Both the position numbers and the translations under genes were made by a program. A DNA stretch of 8,808 nucleotides from Candidatus Margulisiibacteriota bacterium. Its GTDB lineage: Bacteria; Margulisbacteria; Marinamargulisbacteria; DT-59. Under the pieces are notes generated by a model. It did no database searches. It was not told where the DNA came from and saw only the letters and a program-made list of their open reading frames with translations. Location of the stretch: the NCBI GenBank assembly GCA_013215865.1, contig JABSQL010000036.1, forward strand, positions 1 to 8,808, written 5' to 3'. The first letter of the stretch is position 1. The number at the start of each line of letters is the position of its first letter. Below, one piece after another: positions 1 through 6,019 of the stretch.

Positions 1-678
1 CTCTCTGAATTCTTAGCTGACTTTGCCCCTATATCCAAAACCGGACATTATGGACCCATACAAAATATGGTTCGTATCTCAGAAACAGATCCTGCTAAAG
101 CCACCCGCATGTACTACATGTACTTTTCAGATACCTGGTTCTTCGATACTGAAGATGAATATATGTATCTCTACTCAGACTTAATGGCCCTCATATTACT
201 CAAATATATCAAGACTGATTTATCGATTGATTTCAAAACACTTCAAAAAGATATCCAACATAAAGAAGGCACATTATTTGAGAAAGTGCTCACCCTCTTT
301 ACCACCCAAACCCAAACCATTAAACAAATGGATGAAACAGCTGATTATTACCCCACTCAAGATAAAAAACACAAACTTGACTATCCCAAAATGAATAGTA
401 TGCTTATTTCCCTCTTCAAAAAGAATCCAAATAATAAAACCGTTCCTCTAGATTCAACCGGGTTTGTGACCCCATACTGGATTAACATGATCGGATACTT
501 AAAGAAATTTACGGATAAAAAAGAAATCTTAGAGAAATACCTTCAAGATCAAGAGAAACTCACCCTTAAAAAGGTCATGGTATTATCCTGTGGCAACAAA
601 GTCGCTCAAAAATATCAGTTTAATCACCGAAACTATGTCATTGAAAAAATGGAATCCCTAGGCCTCGTGGCCGAATAA
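1..678 (+). CDS. HExxH/ExxxD metallopeptidase-like protein, copy A (5' end outside window)
   Basis: I do not recognise the family by name. The reading frame is open from base 1, and the residues before the first ATG at 67 already align with the downstream paralog, so this is the C-terminal part of a longer gene rather than a gene starting at 67. The visible part begins with an LSEFLADFAP block that matches LLEFFADFAP in copy B. Its Glu (bases 7-9) and Asp (19-21) form an ExxxD motif, the pattern of the third zinc ligand in gluzincins; the HExxH part would lie left of the window. A 49-residue block from DPAKATRMYYMY to DLSIDF is 37/49 identical to copy B. After it come a divergent polar linker and a charged C-terminal helical region that aligns loosely with copy B. 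No membrane segment is visible. Peptidase activity is inferred only from the motifs. Copy B starts one base after this stop codon, so the two are very probably cotranscribed. Confidence 0.75.
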   Translation, partial: LSEFLADFAPISKTGHYGPIQNMVRISETDPAKATRMYYMYFSDTWFFDTEDEYMYLYSDLMALILLKYIKTDLSIDFKTLQKDIQHKEGTLFEKVLTLFTTQTQTIKQMDETADYYPTQDKKHKLDYPKMNSMLISLFKKNPNNKTVPLDSTGFVTPYWINMIGYLKKFTDKKEILEKYLQDQEKLTLKKVMVLSCGNKVAQKYQFNHRNYVIEKMESLGLVAE

Positions 679-679
679 T

Positions 680-2251
680 ATGTCGCCCCCCTTCTACGAA
701 GAAACAGGCACCATCAATCCCTCTCTTAAACAAACACTGTTAGATCCAGAAACATATGATACCCATTCCGATATCAATGCGCTATTGGAAAATGAAAACT
801 ATGCCTGGTCAAAAGAAGACATTCATCGCCTACAAGAGGATTTAGAAAAACAAGTAACCAAACAGCTTTTTTACTATACTCTCCTTGAATATTTTGTAAT
901 GGACAACGAAAATGACTGGGGTGATGCCGGTGAACAGCAAGTTAAAACCTCTTTTTGTCATAACCTACTCAACATTCCCCCAGATCAACATATCTCACAT
1001 ACCCAATTTCATCAGTTCATGACGGAAATATCTCAACATATTCTTAAACACAACATTCAATCCCTTTCCCTGGAGGAGGCCAAGGAAAAAATGAAAGACT
1101 ACGCCATTACCCTTCTTGATCATTCCTTCCCAGCCCATAAAACAGACCAAATTACGAAGCTGCTTCAGTTTGTCGGCTCAAACTTGTTCCTTCAAGGGGG
1201 ATATCATGGTGAGTCTCTTCAATTTATTATGGGTACGGGAAAAAAATACATTCGCAATGAATATACTATCATTCAATTCCATCAAGAAAATATCCGAACA
1301 CCCAATACCATTATTGCCATGGCAGCAGCCATTTCTAATAAAACCATATTTATTCGAATGGAAGCCCTTTTGGCCATTTTTACCCAAAAATGGGTCAACG
1401 GTTTTGGATCAAAACCATCCTCACATCACTCTGATTATGTTCACGTTGCAGAACATATCAAATCAAAGACCCTGTCCAGTTACCATATAAAAAATGTTTC
1501 TGAATTAAAAGCCCTGCAAGATACCTTTCTCAATGATATGAGTGACATTATTATCAATCATGAATTGGGGCATGGCATCATTCAACACCATATTTTACCC
1601 CATGAAGCCAATGCCATTGGTGAGGCCTCACGGGTATTTGGTGAAAATATTCTCACCGCCCTCCTCGAATTTTTTGCAGACTTTGCACCTGAAAAAGACG
1701 GCATATCCGGACCCATTCATCACCTCATCTCTTTAAGCCAATCAGATCCCCATCGTGCCACACGTATGTATTACATGTATCTATCTGATACCTGGTTCTT
1801 TAATACTGAGGACACCTATATGTACCTATACTCTGATTTGATGGCTTTTGTCCTGATTCATCATATCAATCCTGACCTTTCTATCGATTTTGAAGGACTT
1901 GAAAAAGCCATACACCCCACACAGTCTTCTGGAAGCGTTTTCCAAACCCTCTTAACCCACTACCACCATACAGTCAATGAAATCTTAAACACGGTTCATG
2001 AAACCCTTCCAGACCTTACAAAACCAAAAGAAACAGACCCCTATGACGATCAAGCCGAGTTTTGGAATACAACATTTATTCACCTTAAAGAAGAAACTGA
2101 TGCAAAAAACACGCTCACTCCCGTCCTCAAACAAGCAGAGAAAACAATCATTCAAAATCTGAGAAAATTATATTTCAAAGAAGAAGCATCTAAGATAACA
2201 GACTACAGGCAAAAACTCGCACAAACCTTATCTGATCTAAATCTACACTAA
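680..2251 (+). CDS. HExxH/ExxxD (gluzincin-type) metallopeptidase-like protein, copy B
   Basis: This is a complete 523-residue protein of a family I cannot name. The sequence shows a zinc-metallopeptidase signature: NHELGHG with His294, Glu295 and His298, then EFFAD with Glu330 and Asp334. HExxH followed by ExxxD about 32 residues later is the gluzincin arrangement; M49 (dipeptidyl peptidase III) peptidases carry a comparable E-x-x-A-D motif, but nothing else identifies M49. Residues 1-290 are mostly helical-looking and polar, with no signal peptide or clear transmembrane segment, so a cytoplasmic location is inferred. A Tyr/Met-rich block follows at about 356-404 (TRMYYMYLSDTWFF and beyond) and is the part best conserved with copy A. 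The C-terminus is charged and helical. The start is one base after the copy A stop codon, with no good Shine-Dalgarno site, which suggests translational coupling. The stop codon overlaps the end of mreB on the other strand by four bases. Catalysis is inference; a structural role that keeps the fold is possible. Confidence 0.8.
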   Translation: MSPPFYEETGTINPSLKQTLLDPETYDTHSDINALLENENYAWSKEDIHRLQEDLEKQVTKQLFYYTLLEYFVMDNENDWGDAGEQQVKTSFCHNLLNIPPDQHISHTQFHQFMTEISQHILKHNIQSLSLEEAKEKMKDYAITLLDHSFPAHKTDQITKLLQFVGSNLFLQGGYHGESLQFIMGTGKKYIRNEYTIIQFHQENIRTPNTIIAMAAAISNKTIFIRMEALLAIFTQKWVNGFGSKPSSHHSDYVHVAEHIKSKTLSSYHIKNVSELKALQDTFLNDMSDIIINHELGHGIIQHHILPHEANAIGEASRVFGENILTALLEFFADFAPEKDGISGPIHHLISLSQSDPHRATRMYYMYLSDTWFFNTEDTYMYLYSDLMAFVLIHHINPDLSIDFEGLEKAIHPTQSSGSVFQTLLTHYHHTVNEILNTVHETLPDLTKPKETDPYDDQAEFWNTTFIHLKEETDAKNTLTPVLKQAEKTIIQNLRKLYFKEEASKITDYRQKLAQTLSDLNLH

Positions 2252-3303
2252 ACCATTTGTTTCCATCGGATGGATTTTGACGGGGTTAAGGTTAAACTCT
2301 CTATTTTATCTAACATTTTTCCCGTTCCCAGTGCCACGCATGATAAAGGGTCGTCTGCCCTTTGAATTTTAATATTTGTTTCTTCCCATAATAATCGGTC
2401 CAAACCATATAAAAGAGATCCGCCACCCGTTAATAATATACCTGTTTTCATAATGTCCGCTGAAAGCTCCGGAGGGGTCTTTTCAAGCGTAAATCGAATC
2501 GCATCTACAATCGTATTTAAAGATTCAGAAAAGGCATCTCTGACCTCAGCTGAAGTGAGTGAAAATGTTTTTGGGAACCCTGTAACCAAATCTCTCCCAC
2601 TGACTTTAATGTGCCGCTCCTTTTCAAAAGGATACGCAGATCCAATGTCTATCTTGATTTTCTCAGCCATTCGCTCACCAATTAAAAAATTGTAATTCTT
2701 CTTGCAATAAGCAATAATGGCTTCATCAAATTCATCCCCAGCAATCCGGACTGATTTTGACACCACAATTCCTCCCATGGATATTACAGCTACCTCTGTT
2801 GTTCCCCCTCCCATATCAATGACCATATGTCCATTTGGCTCTTCAATGTTTACGGATGCACCAATAGCCGCAGCAATAGGCTCTTCTACTAAATATGTTT
2901 CTCTTGCCCCCGCCTGCGAAGCGGCTTCAATGACGGCGCGTTTCTCAACAGGCGTTATGCCACAAGGAACACCGATTAATACTCTTGGTTTCATGACCCC
3001 TTTTCTTTTGTATGCCTTCTTAATAAAGGCGCGTATCATTTTTTCTGTTACTTCAAAATCAGCAATAACCCCTTCTTTCATGGGACGAACCGCAATGATA
3101 TTACTTGGGGTTCGTCCCACCATATCTCGTGCTTCACGACCTATAGCCAAAACTCTTCGAGATGACTTATCCATCGCCACCACTGAAGGCTCACTAAACG
3201 CAATACCCACACCTCTTACATAAACAACGGTATTGGCCGTTCCCAGATCAATGCCCATATCACTCGAAAATTGATTAGTAAATGCTGTCCAATATTGTTT
3301 CAT
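2248..3303 (-). CDS. mreB: Rod shape-determining actin homolog MreB
   Basis: MreB is a bacterial actin that forms ATP-dependent filaments under the inner membrane and guides elongation-mode peptidoglycan synthesis. The 351-residue product carries all the actin-fold nucleotide motifs: phosphate-1 DLGTANT (19-25), the VEEPIAAAIGA helix (139-149), phosphate-2 DMGGGTTE (163-170) and the adenosine motif LTGGGSLL (291-298). The chosen ATG puts 18 residues ahead of DLGTANT, as in typical MreB proteins, and leaves a short hydrophobic/amphipathic N-terminus suited to membrane contact. No clear Shine-Dalgarno site precedes it. It lies 21 bases after the SPOR gene, so cotranscription, perhaps with reinitiation, is likely. 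After the usual ending GTGKMLDKIE there is an extra tail of about 16 residues rich in Ser, Thr and Lys. No mreC or mreD follows, because the next gene faces the other way and overlaps by four bases. A paralog such as Mbl cannot be excluded. Confidence 0.97.
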   Translation of the reverse strand: MKQYWTAFTNQFSSDMGIDLGTANTVVYVRGVGIAFSEPSVVAMDKSSRRVLAIGREARDMVGRTPSNIIAVRPMKEGVIADFEVTEKMIRAFIKKAYKRKGVMKPRVLIGVPCGITPVEKRAVIEAASQAGARETYLVEEPIAAAIGASVNIEEPNGHMVIDMGGGTTEVAVISMGGIVVSKSVRIAGDEFDEAIIAYCKKNYNFLIGERMAEKIKIDIGSAYPFEKERHIKVSGRDLVTGFPKTFSLTSAEVRDAFSESLNTIVDAIRFTLEKTPPELSADIMKTGILLTGGGSLLYGLDRLLWEETNIKIQRADDPLSCVALGTGKMLDKIESLTLTPSKSIRWKQMV

Positions 3304-3324
3304 GAAAAAGATGCTGTAATTGTT

Positions 3325-3936
3325 CTAGTGAGTCACAATAAAGGTTGTGACACCCATATTCTTAAGTTCATTAAGCCGACTCATCGCGGAAGGATAGTCC
3401 TGATAAGAGCCGATTTGTACCCGATACATTTTCTTGTAATTGACCATCGCCTTCCATACAAAGGCGTCTAATTGTTTGATCGATAAAGATTTTTGAAATC
3501 GTAATGCATTCTCATAAGATGAAAAAGAACCCGCAATCACCCTAAATGAAGCACTCGAAGAGGGAGCGTTTATTTCTTTTATTGAAGTGGTTTTTTGATC
3601 TTGACTTTGTCCCGGGCCTGTATCTTCAATGTAAATAATTTCAATATCTTCTGCGATACCTTTTCTCCCGCTACCAATATCATCAATGATAATTTCCTCT
3701 CCGCCCTCTAAAACAATAATATCTTCATATTCAACAGCCGTTTCCGTTTGTGATTTTGAAAACATATCGGTCCCAAATTTAAAACTTGCCACAAAGAGAA
3801 TCAAGACAATGGCAAGAATACCCACGAGTACAGACAGCGTCTTAATCCAACTGAATTCGTGGTACTCCTTTTCTTTGAGCATGTCGCCCAAACCATCATT
3901 ATATTCTAAATCATCATTGATATCAGATGTTCCCAA
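3325..3936 (-). CDS. Membrane-anchored SPOR-domain protein
   Basis: SPOR domains bind glycan strands stripped of stem peptides and commonly place proteins at sites of wall remodelling or division. The 203-residue product has an acidic cytoplasmic N-terminus (about 1-31), one transmembrane helix (about 32-53, a Val/Leu/Ile run ending in FKFG), an acidic low-complexity stalk (about 58-128, rich in Glu, Asp, Ile and Gly) and a C-terminal SPOR domain (about 129-203). The domain shows the duplicated RVxxGSF-type strands FRVIAGSF (131-138) and YRVQIGSY (171-178). This is type II (N-in) bitopic topology, as in FtsN or DedD, but the body shows no FtsN-specific feature I can identify. The start is TTG at 3934-3936, because AAAGGAG lies 7 bases upstream; another in-frame TTG at 3940-3942 would leave only one base after that site. 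It is the first gene of a unit with mreB, which suggests a role in elongation or division. Confidence 0.88.
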   Translation of the reverse strand: MGTSDINDDLEYNDGLGDMLKEKEYHEFSWIKTLSVLVGILAIVLILFVASFKFGTDMFSKSQTETAVEYEDIIVLEGGEEIIIDDIGSGRKGIAEDIEIIYIEDTGPGQSQDQKTTSIKEINAPSSSASFRVIAGSFSSYENALRFQKSLSIKQLDAFVWKAMVNYKKMYRVQIGSYQDYPSAMSRLNELKNMGVTTFIVTH

Positions 3937-3943
3937 TGTCAAA

Positions 3944-3950
3944 CTCCTTT
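3944..3950 (-). promoter_or_regulatory. Ribosome binding site deciding the SPOR gene start
   Basis: On the minus strand the sequence reads AAAGGAG, then T, TTG, ACA, TTG. The first TTG is one base from the GGAG core, which is too close for normal initiation. The second is seven bases away, an ideal spacing. The second TTG (3934-3936) is therefore preferred. No convincing promoter stands out upstream of it on this strand. Minus-strand TAGAAT and TATAAG hexamers occur near 3962-3973 but lack a well-spaced -35. Confidence 0.6.
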
Positions 3951-3985
3951 TAACGTACTACTTATATTCTATCACGCGTGTAAAT

Positions 3986-4014
3986 ATTACAAAATAGATG
4001 GTTTATGTTATACT
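3986..4014 (+). promoter_or_regulatory. Sigma70-type extended -10 promoter for the small gene at 4070
   Basis: A -35-like ATTACA (3986-3991, 4/6) and a -10 TATACT (4009-4014, 5/6) are separated by exactly 17 bases. The -10 is preceded by TG at 4006-4007, giving TGnTATACT, an extended -10 element. Transcription would begin near 4021, leaving a leader of about 50 bases before the ATG at 4070. This is inferred from sequence only. Confidence 0.6.
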
Positions 4015-4056
4015 TGAAAAGTGGAGAAGGAAATCTAAGAGAATCTTTTTATTATG

Positions 4057-4063
4057 AGGAGGT
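4057..4063 (+). promoter_or_regulatory. Near-perfect Shine-Dalgarno for the small gene at 4070
   Basis: AGGAGGT is followed by a six-base A/T spacer (ATTTTT) and the ATG at 4070. It is the strongest ribosome binding site in the window, and it is the main evidence that the short frame downstream is a real gene. Confidence 0.8.
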
Positions 4064-4069
4064 ATTTTT

Positions 4070-4351
4070 ATGAGCCTTGGAGGTTTACAGAGACGCATTA
4101 CTCAGCAGAGTACAAATAATTTGAAGCAATTGGGTCAGGAACAATCCGGCTCAGGAGCCAGAAACAATTACATGGGTTCAAATGAAGAAGACCTGGAAAA
4201 AGAAAAGGATGATAATCAACTTTATGAATCTGACAAAATAGACCCCAAATCACCGCAACCACCAAGTAAGGTAAAAATCGTACATGTATGCCCCAAAGAA
4301 CTCATTAACAAAAAAGAAGCTGAAAAAAGTAAAATTAACACCCTCTCGTAA
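4070..4351 (+). CDS. Small charged protein of unknown function
   Basis: I do not recognise this 93-residue protein. It is strongly hydrophilic. The N-terminus (MSLGGLQRR to about residue 30) is rich in Gln, Asn, Gly and Ser. An acidic segment rich in Glu, Asp and Lys follows at about 38-58, then a Pro-rich patch DPKSPQPPSK (58-67), a short hydrophobic strand VKIVHVCP with a single Cys (about 68-75), and a Lys-rich end. There is no signal peptide or membrane segment, and much of it is probably disordered. The gene is supported by a consensus Shine-Dalgarno site and an extended -10 promoter rather than by homology. It is a single gene, transcribed away from the SPOR-mreB unit, and it ends 14 bases before the end of comM on the other strand. 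A small regulatory or protein-binding role is possible but not shown. Confidence 0.75.
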   Translation: MSLGGLQRRITQQSTNNLKQLGQEQSGSGARNNYMGSNEEDLEKEKDDNQLYESDKIDPKSPQPPSKVKIVHVCPKELINKKEAEKSKINTLS

Positions 4352-4365
4352 GTTTCATATATCTT

Positions 4366-5874
4366 TTATCCAAAATTTACTTTCCTGAAATGGATGGCTT
4401 CCATAATATGGCTGGTTTCGATTTTATTCGACCCTTCCAAATCTGCGATTGTCCTAGCTACCTTTAGGAGTTTTTCAAACACCCTGCTCGATAAATGATC
4501 TTTCTCTCCTCTTTTTTCTATAATATTTTGACTTTCCTTATTAATTGAACACCATTTCTTAATTTCCGAAATGGGTAATCGTGCATTCGTAATGTCATTT
4601 TTGTAGCGGCCCTTTTGAAATGACCTTGCCTTTAACACACGCCGCTTAATCATGGATGAAGACTCTACCTGAAAAGTATGGTTTTTGAAATATTCTCCTT
4701 TTTTTAGCCTTGGTACATCAATTACCAAATCAATTCGATCCAATATGGGACCCGATACTTTTTTCCAGTATCGCTGTATCACCGCTTTGTGACACTGACA
4801 CCGTTCGGTTGCATCTAAATAAAACCCGCAAGGACATGGATTCATTGCCGCAGCAAATATAAAATCTGTGGGGAATTCAACCACATAATTTGCACGGCTA
4901 ATGCCTATCTTTTGATCTTCTATCGGTTGCCTTAATAATTCAATAATGTGCCGAGGAAACTCCGCAAACTCATCTAAAAATAACACACCATGATGGGCCA
5001 AACTGATTTCTCCAGGCATCGGCACTTTACCCCCGCCTGCCATCCCCGCATAAGATATAGAATGATGTGGGTTTCGAAATGGCGGAATAAAACTCAATTG
5101 ATTCAGGGTACCCTTTACTGATTTCGATATTGACAGAATTTTATGCACATCAATGGCATTTCTAAGACTTAGTTCAGGAAGAATAGATGGAAGTCGGTTT
5201 ATGAGCATGGTCTTTCCTGATCCCGGCGGCCCTACACACAAAATATTATGACCGCCCGCCGCAGAAATTTCCAAAGCTCTCTTTGCAAACGAGTGACCCT
5301 TTACATCCGCAAAATCAAGCGCATGCTGTGTCTCTTTGATATACTTCTCAGGACATTCAGGAAGCGAATATGTACCATTATAATAGGCCGTTATATCTGA
5401 TAAAGACTTGATGGGCACAATTTCAACCTCCGAAATGAGCTGTGCCTCCATCATATTTTGAATCGGAATAAATAATCGCTTTGCCTTTTTCTGCAACACC
5501 ATATCGCAAATAGATAGTACCCCTCTAACCGGCCTCAATTGACCATCCAAGGACAGCTCACCCACAAATAATGACTCTGTATCTAAAGGTATTTGATTGG
5601 TTGACTGCAAAATTCCCACCGCTATCGGCAAATCAAAGAGAGGCCCTTCTTTCTTAAGCTCAGCTGGCGCTAAATTGATGACATAAGATTTTAAAGGATA
5701 ATCAAAGCCAGAATGTTTTAAGGCCGAACGGATTCTACTCTTACTCTCTCGGATCACTGCATCCGGTAACCCAACAATAATTTCCTGGGGTAACCCCCTT
5801 CTCGCATCCACTTCTACCAATACAAGATGTGCATCTAACCCTGAAAGGGCGGCACTTTTAACACGTGATAGCAT
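4366..5874 (-). CDS. comM: ComM/YifB family AAA+ ATPase (Mg-chelatase-like helicase)
   Basis: ComM (YifB) is a hexameric AAA+ motor. In naturally transformable species it promotes branch migration during integration of incoming DNA, though the family is also widespread in bacteria not known to be competent. The 502-residue product has the standard length and order. An N-terminal Lon-protease-like ChlI domain (about 1-165) includes GLPDAVIRESKSRI and the NLAPAELKKEG block. The Mg-chelatase AAA+ core (about 190-395) carries Walker A GPPGSGKT (215-222), Walker B VLFLDE (297-302), sensor-1 Asn345 in AAAMNPCPCG, and the LDRIDL arginine motif (378-383). The C-terminal Mg-chelatase domain (about 400-495) contains the sensor-2-like ARTIADLEG (473-481). 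Four cysteines (347, 349, 359, 361) form the CPCG...CQC pattern usual in this family and may bind metal. AGGAGG lies four bases before the ATG. The gene diverges from idh, and no competence gene adjoins it. Confidence 0.96.
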   Translation of the reverse strand: MLSRVKSAALSGLDAHLVLVEVDARRGLPQEIIVGLPDAVIRESKSRIRSALKHSGFDYPLKSYVINLAPAELKKEGPLFDLPIAVGILQSTNQIPLDTESLFVGELSLDGQLRPVRGVLSICDMVLQKKAKRLFIPIQNMMEAQLISEVEIVPIKSLSDITAYYNGTYSLPECPEKYIKETQHALDFADVKGHSFAKRALEISAAGGHNILCVGPPGSGKTMLINRLPSILPELSLRNAIDVHKILSISKSVKGTLNQLSFIPPFRNPHHSISYAGMAGGGKVPMPGEISLAHHGVLFLDEFAEFPRHIIELLRQPIEDQKIGISRANYVVEFPTDFIFAAAMNPCPCGFYLDATERCQCHKAVIQRYWKKVSGPILDRIDLVIDVPRLKKGEYFKNHTFQVESSSMIKRRVLKARSFQKGRYKNDITNARLPISEIKKWCSINKESQNIIEKRGEKDHLSSRVFEKLLKVARTIADLEGSNKIETSHIMEAIHFRKVNFG

Positions 5875-5899
5875 ATTTCCTCCTCTTCCCTACACGATT

Positions 5900-5928
5900 A
5901 GGGTAACCATTATTAAAAAGCGCGTCAA
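5900..5928 (-). promoter_or_regulatory. Candidate promoter for comM
   Basis: On the minus strand a -35-like TTGACG (5923-5928, 5/6) is followed after exactly 17 bases by TACCCT (5900-5905), a weak -10 that keeps the key T-A...T positions. The predicted start, near 5893, would give a leader of about 18 bases containing the AGGAGG site (5879-5884). Confidence 0.45.
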
Positions 5929-5944
5929 CATATAACCACCTGAG

Positions 5945-5971
5945 TCCCCCATGTATTGCTTTCATGGGGGA
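5945..5971. repeat. Perfect 9-bp inverted repeat (operator-like) at the idh promoter
   Basis: TCCCCCATG (5945-5953) and CATGGGGGA (5963-5971) are perfect reverse complements around a 9-base spacer. The arms flank the candidate -35 of the idh promoter (5956-5961), and the right arm fills part of the -35/-10 spacer. Arm centres are 18 bp apart, close to two helical turns, which would suit a dimeric repressor. No T-tract follows on either strand, so it is not a classical terminator. A structured RNA is possible only if a transcript starts farther upstream. Confidence 0.65.
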
Positions 5972-5984
5972 TGAAATATACAAT
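5956..5984 (+). promoter_or_regulatory. Candidate promoter for the isocitrate dehydrogenase gene
   Basis: TTGCTT (5956-5961) and TACAAT (5979-5984, 5/6 to the -10 consensus) are 17 bases apart. Transcription would start near 5991, giving a leader of about 30 bases with GGAGGG (6008-6013) six bases before the ATG. The -35 sits between the arms of the inverted repeat, so a protein bound there would block RNA polymerase. Confidence 0.5.
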
Positions 5985-6019
5985 ATCTCTTTATCACTTT
6001 AACCGATGGAGGGTTTACC

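Noticed and set aside
67..678. Copy A as a complete 203-residue gene starting at ATG 67
   Set aside because: The frame is open to base 1, and the residues before that ATG align with copy B around the conserved ExxxD motif, so the start is outside the window.
1116..1490. A 124-codon plus-strand frame inside copy B
   Set aside because: It is a shifted frame of the peptidase-like gene, without its own ribosome binding site or recognisable domain.
2717..3223. A 168-codon open frame on the plus strand opposite mreB
   Set aside because: It is antisense to the fully convincing MreB frame, the translation is unlike any protein I know, and it has no Shine-Dalgarno site.
3940..3942. TTG at 3940-3942 as the SPOR protein start
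   Set aside because: The GGAG core would be one base away, while the TTG six bases further in has the ideal spacing.
3973..3980. CACGCGTG palindrome between the SPOR gene and the small gene
   Set aside because: It is only eight bases, its flanks do not extend the symmetry, and it is not placed on a convincing promoter element.
5945..5971. The inverted repeat read as a Rho-independent terminator
   Set aside because: No run of T follows the stem on either strand, and it lies between divergent gene starts where no transcript needs to end.
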